A stretch of DNA of 64,000 bases, taken from contig JANPWX010020089.1 in the NCBI GenBank assembly GCA_024734555.1, positions 1-64,000 on the forward strand. The letters run 5' to 3'. The stretch's first letter is position 1. Each line of letters begins with the position of its first letter. Shown here piece after piece: positions 35,601-46,437 of the stretch. Made by a program: the position numbers and the translations under genes. This DNA is from Trochalopteron elliotii. Taxonomy: Eukaryota > Chordata > Aves > Passeriformes > Leiothrichidae. The notes below the pieces were generated by a model. It saw nothing but the letters and a program-made list of their open reading frames with translations, searched no databases and had not been told where the DNA came from.

Positions 35601-36159
35601 AAGCAAACTTATTACTGCAACAGGGCGTGTAATCTCCGTATCAACACGAAACCTCCTGGAATAATAATGACGCTTCCCACTAATTAACCTCCTTCCCACA
35701 CTCATCCCACAACTCCCCGCACGTGGGAAACTTCCTCCGTCAAGCAGAGCTCCGTGATTCCGAGGAAAAGGCATGTCACGACGGCTGGAAGAACTAAAAT
35801 TGGTAAAATTTAAAGGATTTAGCTGAAAACTGGGGTGGTCCCTGTGTAGCTGGAGCTGGCAGCTCTGGGTATCCATCGGAGCCATGGGGAAGGTCTGGAG
35901 GGAAGGGGGTGGGAAGGAGGCAGGAAGGAGAAGGAAAAGAAGAAAACATTGCCTATTTTAGAATTATTTTTCCCTAATTACCCAGATTATTTTTTACATA
36001 ATTAAGCAGATTTTGCCTCATTCCCGCGCCACACGCCACTTGTTGAACCACACCACAGACGCGCGCTGCCTCCCGCGGGGAATCCTCCTCAGCACAACAA
36101 AAAATCGGGATTAAAAAAAAAACCATTAAAAAACCCCCTCCAAACCAACCCTAAAACTA

Positions 36160-36520
36160 CCCAAGCACCGCTCGGGCCGGGCCCGGCCCGCCCCGCCAGG
36201 CCCGGCAGCCAAAGGGGCCGGGATGGCGCTTCCCGCTGCCCCCGCGGCGCCGGGCGGGCTGTCCCGGGAGGCAGAGCCCGTTATTCCCGGTGGGAACCCC
36301 CCTGTCCCGGGATCCCGCGGTCCCGGTACTCACCGAGCGCCGCTCCCGGTGTCTCCACGGGCGACCGGAGCGGGAGCGGAGGCCACGCCCCCCGAGCCAA
36401 GCCACGCCCCGTTTCCATTCAGCCACGCCCACCCCCCGTCCGAGAGCGGGCGGGGTCGGGGTGGGCGGGGCAATGGGATTAGTGGGCGGGGCCACGTGGG
36501 GATCCCAAATCCGTGCGGGA
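36160..36520 (-). promoter_or_regulatory. CpG-island promoter, probably GNG12
   Basis: A dense CpG block with several GGGCGG/CCGCCC boxes (about 36410-36490) lies next to a strong splice donor on the − strand. No TATA box is apparent, which fits a housekeeping-type promoter. It is the only island with a − strand donor between the GNG12 coding exons and DIRAS3. GC boxes read equally on both strands, so a divergent + strand transcript is possible. Confidence 0.6.
36334..36430 (-). other. GNG12: GNG12 noncoding first exon (predicted)
   Basis: The donor GCTCG|GTGAGTACC on the − strand, with cleavage after 36334, matches the consensus closely and sits at the downstream edge of the CpG island. The 5' boundary is a guess. 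Assignment to GNG12 is by position and strand. Confidence 0.5.
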
Positions 36521-36977
36521 CTCCGCGGCTAAATCCGGTTTGTCCTGTTCGCAAGGGTGGATTCAGGCGCGCTCCTGGTGTTTGGGAAGGGGTTGAGTGA
36601 GAAAAGCCGTGCGCCCGAGGGATGGGAGCGCACGCGGTGATTCAGGGGAGGATGGTGGTAGGGAATCCGGCGGGATGGAGAGGTTGGAGCATCGATATGC
36701 TGGGAATTTTGGGAGTAGGGGTTGTGGCGGTCGCCAGGGAGGGGCAGATGTGGTATTTGCAAAGGCTTGTCTGCTGCCCAAACGAGCCCGGCGTGCCTCT
36801 GCTTGTGGGGCTTTGATCCTGGGATCACCTGGGAATACATTTGTCTCCAGAGGCAGGGGAGGGTGTGGATTAAAATTTAAATACGGGTTCCTGCCTGGGA
36901 GCTGCAGGAGGGAGAAGGGTTGGAAAATGAGGGGGTGGGGGCCCTGGCACAGATTGTCCAAGGAAAATGTGGCGCCT

Positions 36978-37112
36978 GTGGATCGCTGGAAGTGTCCAAG
37001 ACCTGGTTGGATGGGTCTTGGAGCAGCCTGGGACAGTGGAAGTTGTACCTGTCATGGCAACGGGTGGAATGAGATGGGCTTTGAGGTCCCTCCCAAATCA
37101 GTCTGGGATTCT
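36978..37112 (+). mobile_element. CR1 LINE 3' fragment, sense
   Basis: 'ggaagtgtccaagacctgg' to 'gaggtccctcccaaatcag' and 'gggattctatgaa'. Confidence 0.8.
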
Positions 37113-38164
37113 ATGAAATTCCAGTAAAACTGGGGAAGATGCTGTGCTGATCCCCATCACCACCTCTGCCCATGGAGCATCAAGAAAACCTCTCCTTGCT
37201 CTTTTCCGTGGCTTTGCCCGATGCTGTCACAGGCGGGTTGTGGCTGTCCCTGGCGCTGCCAGGCTCTCCCGGCTCCAGCCTGTCTCCGCAGCAGCTTTTA
37301 TGGGAGAGGAGATGGGATCACCCGTCTGCTCGGCTCCTCTTTATTGCTATCCCAGCTGGAAACGCAGGGATGCACGGGAGGACCTTGTCCTGCATTGTAC
37401 CCCAATGAAAAAAAAAACCAAACAAAACCTTTGGAAAGACTGTTAAAAGAGAAGGAATTTCTCGTTCGAGTCTTAATTAAAGATACAGGGATCCTGTTTT
37501 CCCAGGTGTGGCCACCAGGCAGGCGGGAAGCGTTGCCCTCTCGTGGGCTAAAGCAGCAGCTTCCTACCATTCAGTCCTAACCGAGAACTTAATTAGCCGG
37601 CGTTAATTAACTACCTGTGGCCTCACTGTGCGGCACTCCCAGGCGAGCAGCCCCTGACCCGAGCTCGTCGGGGTTCCCCGGAGCTTGTCAGGGATCCCCA
37701 GGAGCTTTGCTGGGGCTCCTGTCCCATTCCAGCCAGTTTGCCCCGGGGCACAGACTGGGAGGGCACCCTGGGGCATGAACTGGGCACACTGGTTGCACTG
37801 GGGCTTGTGCTGTGCGTACTGGGAACACTGGAGCATGCAGTGGAACACACATGGGGAGGCCACACTGGTTTGAACTTTGTATTTTCTCTATCAAACATTT
37901 ATTTCCCTTTCCACCAGGGGCAGGACAAAGACTCAGCAAGAGGGGAATCTCTTGTTTTCCCTTCCTTTTGTTCCCTCCCAGACATTCACCCAGTGGATGT
38001 CTCACCTTTGTCTGAAGGCAGGACTGAGTTCTTTGGATCCTGGTGATACAAGCACGGGTTTCCCTTTCTCCTACAAAGACAAATATAGATGTAAATTATG
38101 ATGGTGATGATGATTATTATAGCTGATGTTATTTTTATTCGTGCGTAGGATCAGGGCACTCATT
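37113..38164. other. Intergenic between GNG12 and DIRAS3
   Basis: No gene is recognised. Imperfect 'actgggcacactgg' phrases recur around 37750-37870. Confidence 0.35.
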
Positions 38165-38440
38165 CTTAGATATTGGAAAGGAATTCTTCCTGGTGAAGGT
38201 CTGGCACAGGGTGCCCAGGGAAGCTGTGGCTGTCCCTGGATCCCTGGCAGGAATCTTGCATCCTGTCCAAGGCCAGGCTGGATGGAGCTTGGAGCAGCCT
38301 GGGACGGTGGAAGGTGTCCCTGCCCATGGCAGAGATGGCACTGGGTGGGCTTTGATATCCCTAAATATAATAAATAAATAACCCATATATAACCCAAGAT
38401 AACTTTGATATCCCTTTGCTAACCCAAACCAGTCTGGAGG
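38165..38440 (+). mobile_element. CR1 LINE 3' fragment, sense, interrupted near the 3' end
   Basis: 'attcttcctggtgaaggtc', 'gaagctgtggctgtccctg' and 'ggcactgggtgggctttg'. The phrase 'tttgatatccct' occurs twice (about 38350 and 38404), flanking about 43 bp of A/T-rich sequence, so the end of the element is split by an insertion or duplication. Confidence 0.8.
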
Positions 38441-40823
38441 TGAGATACTGGGAGGGGCTCGGAGCAGGACTTGGAGCAGTATCCAGGATGGAATCCTATC
38501 CCCCAGCACCATTTATCTCTGTGAACTCTTGTTATTTCCTGCATGAGGAGGTTCAGAGTTCAGCCAAGGGCTGCCTGCAGTGCACAGCCTGGGAGGTTTT
38601 GCAGCAGCTCTGCTCTCAAGGTGCCCTTTGGTCAGAGGAAGCAAAGGCAGATTTCTTCTGCCTGTTTGACAGTGCTGCTCCTTCCCACCTTGGATGCTCT
38701 GTATCCCAGAGGAGGTGGGGGATTCACTGAATGAGCTTGGGTGCCCTTCCCAGAAGGATCATGAAAATTTCTGATGCTGGAGAAAGTGAGTCACACCACT
38801 CCCAGCCCCAATGATCCTGGCAGGATCCAGACAGAGCAGAAAAGCTCAATTCTTGGACAAAATCATCAAAATTATACCACGTTCCCCCTCAAAATCCAAT
38901 GAGTTTTCCCCAGGATCTGTGCAGAACAGGAATTTTGACTTGGTTCTCCCAGGAAAATGCAGAATGGGAATTTTGACTTGCTTTTCCCAGGAAAATGCAG
39001 AATGAGAATTTTGACTTGGTGGCTTCACTGAGCTGGTATTTAACCAGAAATGCACAGAAAAAGAATCCTGAAATGAGGTGAGAGCAGGCAGGGGCTCACT
39101 CCTGGTTAAAGGCTGGTGCAGGGTGGAGGTCGTTGTCCTGTTTTTCAGGAAGGAGGAGCTCCCAGCAGCCCTGGGATTATCCCTGGGCACGAAGTCCAGA
39201 GTGACAGTGACAGAAAGGGACTTCATAAACAAAGCAGGCAGCTGTGCACAGCCAGCAGCCAAGGAAGGCTTTCTCTGGAGCAGAAGAGTAATCAAATTCC
39301 ACGTGGGAGAACCGGAGGTGCAGGAGACAGCACAATGTGATTTCCAGGACAGACATCCCTCATCATTGCTCCTCTGTGCAGGGCCACAGCCTGTGCCTGT
39401 CACTGTGTGCCTGGCCAGGAGCAGCTCCTGCTCTCCCTTCTCCATCCCTGCTACATCAACAGCTGCCATTCCCTCCCTCCAGTGTCATCAGAGAAGGAAC
39501 AGGAACCCAAGCTCCTCTTGCTTTTCCCACCTTTGTCCCAAAGAACCAGCCCCCAGGAAAATGATCTGAACCCCCCCATGCTTATTTGCCCTGACTATTT
39601 ATCACGCATTCCTTCCACAAAGCAATCCCTCAAATCCCTGTCTCAAATCCCCATCCCTGGCGCCTGGACTCAGCTTTCCCTGGAAAAGGCTGTCCAAAAG
39701 GAGCATGTGTGATAAACGGTCCCATTTTGGGTGTCCACGCTGGACAGCCCCAGGAAGAGCCTTGCTGAGACTGTTTTGAGCAATCATTAATGCAACAAAA
39801 ATTATTAAACACCAAACATCCTTGTGTTCTGCATAACAAACACCAGCCACCCTTCAACATCCTCTTTCTTGGGTGGAAAGACTTATTTTTCCACTAAAAA
39901 TTAACCAAATGAATCAATGCCTGGAATTATGCCTGTGGGAATGAGTAATTTCTTACAGTTCATAGAAATATTTCCCATTTTTGAGCCCTGTTCTGGCTCA
40001 TCTTTTCAGATAATCATAAAAGCAGCCACTCTCCCCTAGTTCCAGCTTGGCCAGCTGGTAAAGCATCTGACAGCAGAAATGGCTAAAACAATCTGAGCAT
40101 TAACATTCCCTTATTTATTCATTTTCTTCCCTATTTTTGGGTTTTATGTTGTTGAAATGACACGTCAGGACTGCCCAGGGACAGACCTGTGTGCTGCAGC
40201 TCAGGTGTGCTCTCCCTCAGGGGCACAAGGAGTAAATTCCATTGTTCCTTCACCTCCATATCAATCCCAGCAGGTCCATACGGAGCCATACAGGGCTGAA
40301 TGTGGGTGCAGGCTGGGATCTGCTCCATCCCTGCTCAAGGGATGCTCCAAGCAGTCAGGAGGATGTGGGCAGCAGGATGTGGGCAGCCAGTGCTGGCAGA
40401 AGCAGCCTTTTCATCACTCCCATTCCCAGATGAGACCTTGGTCTTGATCCAAGGACTCCATGTGATGGATGGGTTTTTCCCTCCAAGGAGGGATTTTCAC
40501 TGCCTGGGTGTGAGCTGCTCATCCTTCACCCACGGGCAGCCTGAGGCAGATAATGGGATGCAGGGGTTGGAGCAAAACATGTAGGAACAAAGGAAAACCA
40601 TAACGTAGGAGAGAAGAGTTTTCATATCTCCATCCTTCGATATTTTTAGTCTGAAAGGCACAAATGCATCACTGAGATATGAAGGGAAAGCTCCCTGCTG
40701 CTCTCCATGTCAGAGGCTCTGGAGCAGTGCTCTGCCTGCTTTGAAGGAGGTATTTGTGGGCACCTTTATCCAGGTGTAGGAAAACCACATCCCTTTAGCT
40801 GGAGGAGACATCACAGCCAGAAA
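38441..40823. other. Intergenic, with a small tandem repeat
   Basis: Three copies of a 38-bp unit around 'gaattttgacttggttctc' and 'aggaaaatgcagaatgg' lie at about 38910-39022. No gene is recognised in the remainder. Confidence 0.4.
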
Positions 40824-41020
40824 CATCTTCCACTATCCCAGGCTGCTCCAAGCCCCATCCAGCCTTGCCTTGGACACTTCCAGGGATCCAGGGGGCAGCC
40901 ACAGCTTCTCTGGGCTACCTGTGCCAGGGCCTCACCACCCTCCCAGGGGAGGAAGAATTTCCTTCCCAATATCCAATCTAAACCTGCTCTTCTTCATTTT
41001 AAGTCCAATCCCCCTTGTGA
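40824..41020 (-). mobile_element. CR1 LINE 3' fragment, antisense
   Basis: 'cactatcccaggctgctcc', 'gccttggacacttccagg', 'cttcccaatatccaatcta'. Confidence 0.8.
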
Positions 41021-41539
41021 TAAGCCCATCTCACAGCAGATCAGCTGCACTTTCCCTCTCCTCAAGGCTTGCAGCAAGCTCTCAGCACAGGCTGCCAAGA
41101 AGAGTTGGGCTCTGGTGGGACCCCACACCCCCCTTCCCACCTGGATAAGAGCTGAGGGCAATGAGAGGAGCAGTTGGGATGGTTGGGTTGGAAGCTTCTG
41201 GTTCTGTGCTAATCCAGGAAAACACAATCATTCCTTTCCCTCTAATTTTCAGGCTTGCTGGAAGTGTGAAGAGGACAAAGAGCAGGAAATGTGATGGAGG
41301 CAGCAGCCCAAACCAGACCCTGTTCCAGTGCCCAGCTGCTCCAGTGAGGTTTGGCTTCACCACCATGGGACTATGAACCAAACCATGGCAATGCTGAGTT
41401 CCCCTCTTTCCTCTGCTCCTCCATCCTTTTTGCATTATTAAATGTGCTCCCATCTAATAGGATTTTATGTCATCATTTTCCCCCAAAGTGGGAAAAAAGG
41501 AAACAATTAGGGGTGGCAGGTCTAGCCTGGCATGCAGCA

Positions 41540-41800
41540 CCACCATTAAAGCAGGAGGCTGCTAGGCTGCCCTCGGTCTGGAGCCTCTTTAGCATTTTCA
41601 TTAGCTCTCCAAAGCTTTTGATGTCCCTAATTTACACCACAGACACTGCAGAGGAGGCAGGCGATGATTAAGACGAGCTTTTACTCTTCTGGAGTGCAGC
41701 GGGTACCTCGTGGCTACGGACCCTGCATATAAAGCAATATTGCTTATTATTCCGAGCTGTTTGTTCCGTTAATCATGAGCCTGCTTTGCTCTGGGAAGAG
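41540..41800. promoter_or_regulatory. Candidate conserved noncoding element
   Basis: A repeat-free block with mixed composition and many homeodomain-like TAAT/ATTA cores (for example 'cctaatttacaccac', 'ccgttaatcatgagcc', 'tttcattagctc') and no long open frame. It looks like a conserved enhancer, but this is judged by texture only. Confidence 0.25.
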
Positions 41801-42029
41801 GAATTGGAATCCAGCAGTATTCTGTCTGCTTGTTTTTAAAATACATGTGTGGGTGGACACTCCAGCTACTGCTCACATTTTTCTCTCACAAGAAGAGCTG
41901 TTCGTGATTCTCCTCCCCAGTGTTTTCTCTTGACACTGATTTTGTTCGTCGAAGTCAGGAAGGGAACTGCCTCAAGCCTGTCAAGGGGTGTTGTATGGAA
42001 ATAAGGAGTACTGAGTGAGAAATGCTTGA

Positions 42030-42115
42030 AATTCAGCATCCCAGAGAGGAAAAGAATTTCTTCATGGAAAGGGTGGTCAGGTTGGACGTTGGAATGGGCT
42101 GCCCAGGGAGGTGGT
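42030..42115 (+). mobile_element. CR1 LINE, 5' part, interrupted by an LTR
   Basis: 'gaatttcttcatggaaagg' and 'gggctgcccagggaggtggt' in sense order. The CR1 resumes at 42424 after an inserted element. Confidence 0.8.
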
Positions 42116-42423
42116 ATGTTGCCCTCACAGTTTTCTTGCTTGCAAGTGTTTGAAATCTTGCTGTGCTGTTCTCATGCAGCTTCAAGAAAACAATGTATAT
42201 TTTTAGCATTTATCTATTGTTTACATTTTTCTCCTCTGGGAGGAGAAATGTGATGGATGGTGATGTTCACCATCCAGGTCGAAGAGGTGGCAACCTGTGT
42301 AGCCCATCTCTTGATCACTGTAAAAATGTATAGAAGTAATGGAGTCAGATAATTAAAAAAGAGAAGCTTTCCCTTGACCTGCTGTGTCTGTCTCATTTAT
42401 CAGGTCGCCCCAAACCTGACACA
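42116..42423 (+). mobile_element. Solo LTR inserted in a CR1 (308 bp)
   Basis: The insert is flanked by GTGGT at 42111-42115 and again at 42424-42428, a 5-bp target-site duplication. Removing it restores the CR1 phrase '...gggaggtggtggagtcccc'. The insert runs from 'atgttgccctcac' to 'aaacctgacaca' and has the TG...CA ends of an LTR, an 'attaaaaaag' polyadenylation-like stretch and a short U5. No viral coding sequence is present. Confidence 0.75.
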
Positions 42424-42565
42424 GTGGTGGAGTCCCCATCCAAGCAAGGGTTAGATGTGACACTCCGTGCTCTGGGCCGGGTGACAAGGTGGGGGTTGGG
42501 CACAGATTGGGCTTGATGATCTTGGAGGGCCTTTCCAACCTCAGTGATTCCACGATTCTGTGACT
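42424..42565 (+). mobile_element. CR1 LINE, 3' part after the LTR
   Basis: 'gtggtggagtccccatcc', 'gggcttgatgatcttggag' and 'cctttccaacctcagtgatt', the CR1 3' end in sense orientation. Confidence 0.85.
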
Positions 42566-43264
42566 GAGTTCAAAGTCACTGACTGCCCTCACAGTCTCAG
42601 CCTTCACCAGCCACCCAGGCAACAGAGGGTCTTGGGATTCCTTCAGGATATCCCAAAGGGAATTTTCAGGGACGGGGTTCAACTCGTGATCCTGAGAAGA
42701 CACTATGGAGGCATTAAAAGCAACTCAACAAGTTGTGTCAGAATCCTCTATGACATTGTCTCACCACATCTGAGCTCGTAAAGAACCTTCCATAAAACCA
42801 GAGAGTTCTGGGGTAGAACAAAGTGAAAAAGGGAATAAAACAACCAACCTGAGAATTATTAGTGAGTTCCCATCCAGCTCTCCAGACACGCACAATGTGT
42901 CAGGGCATGTCTCCAAGCTGAAAGGTTTACAGGATGCATAAACAGCTCCATAAAAAACACATCACCAGCTCCTGGAAAAGCAGTGCTGGAAACAGCAGGT
43001 AAGGCCAGAGCAGCTCCATCAGACAGCAGAGCAGTTTCTTTATTGCTGGCAGATAGCTTCACCTGAATGTCCTTCAGCAAAAGATCAACTGAAACACTAC
43101 AGGTCTGTTACTTTTCTAAAGTACTTATTCAATCCTTCTAATCCCCTCACTACAAAACACAGCATCCACTCCAATGAAATTAATTTCCCTTCCTATAGGA
43201 ACGATAGATTGCACACACACAAACCAGGTTAGTTCAGTTCATATAGGAACAGCCAATTACATCA

Positions 43265-43274
43265 TTTATTTATT
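43265..43274 (-). terminator. Overlapping AATAAA signals; candidate distal DIRAS3 end
   Basis: The + strand TTTATTTATT reads AATAAATAAA on the − strand, in an A/T-rich setting typical of 3' ends. It lies 3.2 kb after the DIRAS3 stop and could end a long 3' UTR form. No other − strand gene is seen in between. Confidence 0.3.
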
Positions 43275-43469
43275 AATACAGTTTTAATTTACAGTACAGT
43301 TGAGCTGCACAGCCAAGACATAGATTATTTACAGAGCATGAAAGGCAGACACAGCACGTGTCACTTGTTCCCCATCTGGTTTGGGTTCCTAAACTGGGAC
43401 AGCCCCAGGAGCAGCCCAGCATCTCCATTGCCACACAGTCCTGGTCTCAGGGCAACCAAAGGAAGCTTT

Positions 43470-43875
43470 GAATCATGGAATTGTTTAGGTTGGAGAAGTC
43501 CACTAAGACAATCCAGTTGAATCGTTCCCCCAGCACTGCTAAGGCCACCCCTGACCCATGTCTCCAAGTGCTACATCCACAGGGATTTTAAATCCCTCCA
43601 GGACATGGGGACTCCACCCTGGCTGCCCTGGGCAGCCCCTTCCAATGTCTAACCACTCTTTCCATGATGAAATTCTTCCTGATGTCCAACCCGAGCCTCC
43701 CCTGGCCCAGCCTGGGGCTATTCCCTCTCCTCCTGTCCCTGTTCCCTGGGAGCAGAGCCTGAACCCCCCCGGCTGTCCCCTCCTGTCAGGGAGTTGTGCA
43801 GAGCCACAAGGTCCCCCCTGAGCCTCCTCTTCTCCAGGCTGAGCCCTCCCAGCTCCCTCTGGGATTCCCCTGGGT
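43470..43875 (-). mobile_element. CR1 LINE fragment, antisense, about 400 bp
   Basis: 'gaatcatggaattgtttag', 'aagtgctacatccacagg', 'catgatgaaattcttcctg', 'gggagttgtgcagagccac', 'ctcttctccaggctgagcc'. Confidence 0.85.
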
Positions 43876-44789
43876 GCAGGAGTGCCTGAGCCTGTTTTGT
43901 TCCAATGGATTGTTCCTCTGACAGATGCCAGCCCTCGGAGACCTCCCCACCCCGCACAGGGAACACACAGCAGTGCTAATGACACATTCCAGAACATCCT
44001 GGCTGCGTGAGTAATTGCAGATCCTTTGCACAGGCATCTCCATGAAGGCAGTGGGAGTTGTAGAGACATTATTAGGTCTCCTGACATTTTAAAAAGGCTT
44101 AGACAGAAAACGTCTTCGAGGGGTTTCAAAGGCTGCAGTGGAACTGAAATAGTTTTTGTAATAATAACCAAACAACCCACGAGGAGCTTTGTGCAACTGC
44201 TTGGACATGAGAGAACAGAGAGAGAAAGTCCATGCACAAAGTCAGAGAGGAGAAAGGAGGAGTTATGTCCGAGCAAAGGCATCAGGGCTGCTCCCACAGC
44301 CCCCTGCCTGCCCCAGGAGAGGTCATACAAAGGGGATGACACCAGCCAGCACCACAGGTCCGGCACTGGGAGCTTGGGGGGTCCCTTCTCCAATAGGGAA
44401 AATCAGGAGCAGAGCCTCTGGGCTGATCTCAGCAAGGGAGCACAACCTTTGGACACCTCCAAACCCTCCTGTAGAGGGTGGGTTTCTGAAATCATAAGTA
44501 GTAAGTTTTTCTGCTGAATCAAATGGTGTGAGGGCTCCAGATGAAACTGTGGCAAACTCCTCTGGCACACATGGAGCCACCTGACCCCATGAGTGTGTAG
44601 GGACAGCCTAAGGAGATTGGAAAAGCAGCTCAGGGACAGCACAGGAGACAAGGGAGAACCAGGTGCCACGAGTTGTTCGAATGCCATATATTCACGTGAA
44701 TATAAATGTCATGGGTTTGTGTACTAGCCTGCAACATGAACAGACATCTGGGAGAAAAGGCCCTTCTATAGCACCTTCCATTGAAACCC

Positions 44790-45085
44790 AGACTGGTTTG
44801 GGTTGGGAGGGACCTTAGAGCTCATCCCATTCCACCCCTGCCATGGACAGGGACACATCCCACTGTCCCGGGCTGCTCTAATGCCAATGTCCAGCCTGGC
44901 CTTGGGCACTGCCAGGGATCCAGGGGCAGCCACAGCTTCCCTGGGAATTCCTGTGCCAGGGCCTGCCCACCTTCACAGGCAGGAATTTCTTCCCAATATC
45001 CCATCCAGCCCTGCCCTCTGGCAGTGGGAAGCCATTCCCCCTTGTCCTGCCTCTCCAGGCCCCCATATTTCTCACAGGCTCCTCT
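44790..45085 (-). mobile_element. CR1 LINE 3' fragment, antisense
   Basis: 'agactggtttgggttggga', 'tgccatggacagggacaca', 'aatatcccatccagccctg'. Confidence 0.85.
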
Positions 45086-45332
45086 CACATCATTCTTTAC
45101 ATGAATACTTTCACAGTAAGAGCCTGAAAGCCTCCAGCACCTCCTGTTCCATATTGTGTTCACCTTCAACAATGAAATCACTTCACTAGAAAAGTGCTAT
45201 AAAAAGCAGCAATTCCTCTCCTCATGTGTCTCGTGTCTAGGCCACGTTGCTGTGTAAAAATCAAATATGCAGTGCAACACTGAGGTCTTACGGTCTTCTG
45301 CTTGGGCTAAAACACACTCAAAATAGGAGAAA

Positions 45333-45450
45333 GAATCATGGAATTATTTAGCTTTGAGAAGCCCTCTAATACCATGGAGTTCAGCTGTTCCCCAGCACTG
45401 ACCCACAGCCCCAAGTGCCACATCCACATAGCTTTTAAATCCCCCCAGTC
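45333..45450 (-). mobile_element. CR1 LINE fragment, antisense
   Basis: 'agaatcatggaattattta', 'ccccagcactgacccacag', 'aagtgccacatccacatag'. Confidence 0.8.
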
Positions 45451-46241
45451 CCTTCATTCACATGAAGTGTCTGCAGAAAGTTCTCATCAGAGAGGGGTTT
45501 GCTTCCAGGTGTAGATGCTCCTTCTCCAGACTGTGTTATCTGAACTGACCCATCTCAACTAAACCCTGGTTAACTTGGATGGAAGGGGGAAAATAAATAT
45601 CTAATAGAATTCCAGGAAGGCTGGGGAAAGGAGCTTCAGACAGCAAAACCACGGTGATGGTTGGGCAAGGAAAAGACAACCAGCTTCTACATCAATGGGC
45701 ACTTGGAACCTCCCAGTTACCTTCATCAGGAGGCAGCTCCAGCTCCAGGATAACAAGGATCACTCCTGGACTGGGAGTGAGGGCACGTGGAATCTCCCAC
45801 CTCAGTGAACAGAGGAAGCTGGAGTAAAGCAGGAATCAAAGCCTTGATTTTATGCAGATACAGTTGTAATCACTCCCAGAAGTGCACAAGTCCTGGGAAT
45901 TGCACAGCACACAGGAAAACTTCACTTCTGCCATGCAAAAACAGCAGCTTTGGTGAGCAAGCCAGTCTGTCAATCAAAAATTTAGGCACCCAGAGGCACA
46001 CAGGTGTTCATTTTTAGTGCACATGCCTCACTTTGTTAGAGATTTGCTCTGGTCAATAGATTCCCGAAAACAATTTAACTGTACACATTACAGATTATTT
46101 TCTCTGAGTTAACAGGCTGGAGATATTTAAAAACTGGCAGGTACTCACAAGAATAGAGAGGTTTGTTCTGACAGACATTTTTTTCACTCTGGAAAACTTC
46201 TTACATTAAAAACTTCTAGTCACAATTGCTAACATGGAACA

Positions 46242-46247
46242 TTTATT
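46242..46247 (-). terminator. Polyadenylation signal, DIRAS3 proximal
   Basis: The + strand TTTATT reads AATAAA on the − strand, about 190 nt after the stop codon. It gives a short 3' UTR. Confidence 0.55.
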
Positions 46248-46437
46248 GGTTTAAAAAAAAATAAACATGCAGAAGCCAGCCTCCTTAAAAACAACACATA
46301 CAATTACTCAGTGGGGATTTTAGAGGAAAGCAACAACCCTGCAAGGCGTGGATTCCTCCAAAACCTCCAGCAGAAATGTATTTTCTGTGGGAGTCCACGC
46401 TCCAGCTGTGCCAGGCAGCAAGTCCAGCCAAAGGCAA

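Larger units (their letters stand above)
20698..36333 (-). other. GNG12: GNG12 long 5' intron (predicted)
   Basis: The interval between the noncoding first exon and the first coding exon is about 15.6 kb. No other coding exon is recognisable in it. It contains a (TTA)n run, around 15 CR1 fragments in both orientations, an LTR-like element at about 30.0-30.5 kb and a tandem repeat at 27.1-27.3 kb. Additional noncoding GNG12 exons could be hidden here. The open frames in the interval are CR1-derived or random. Confidence 0.6.
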
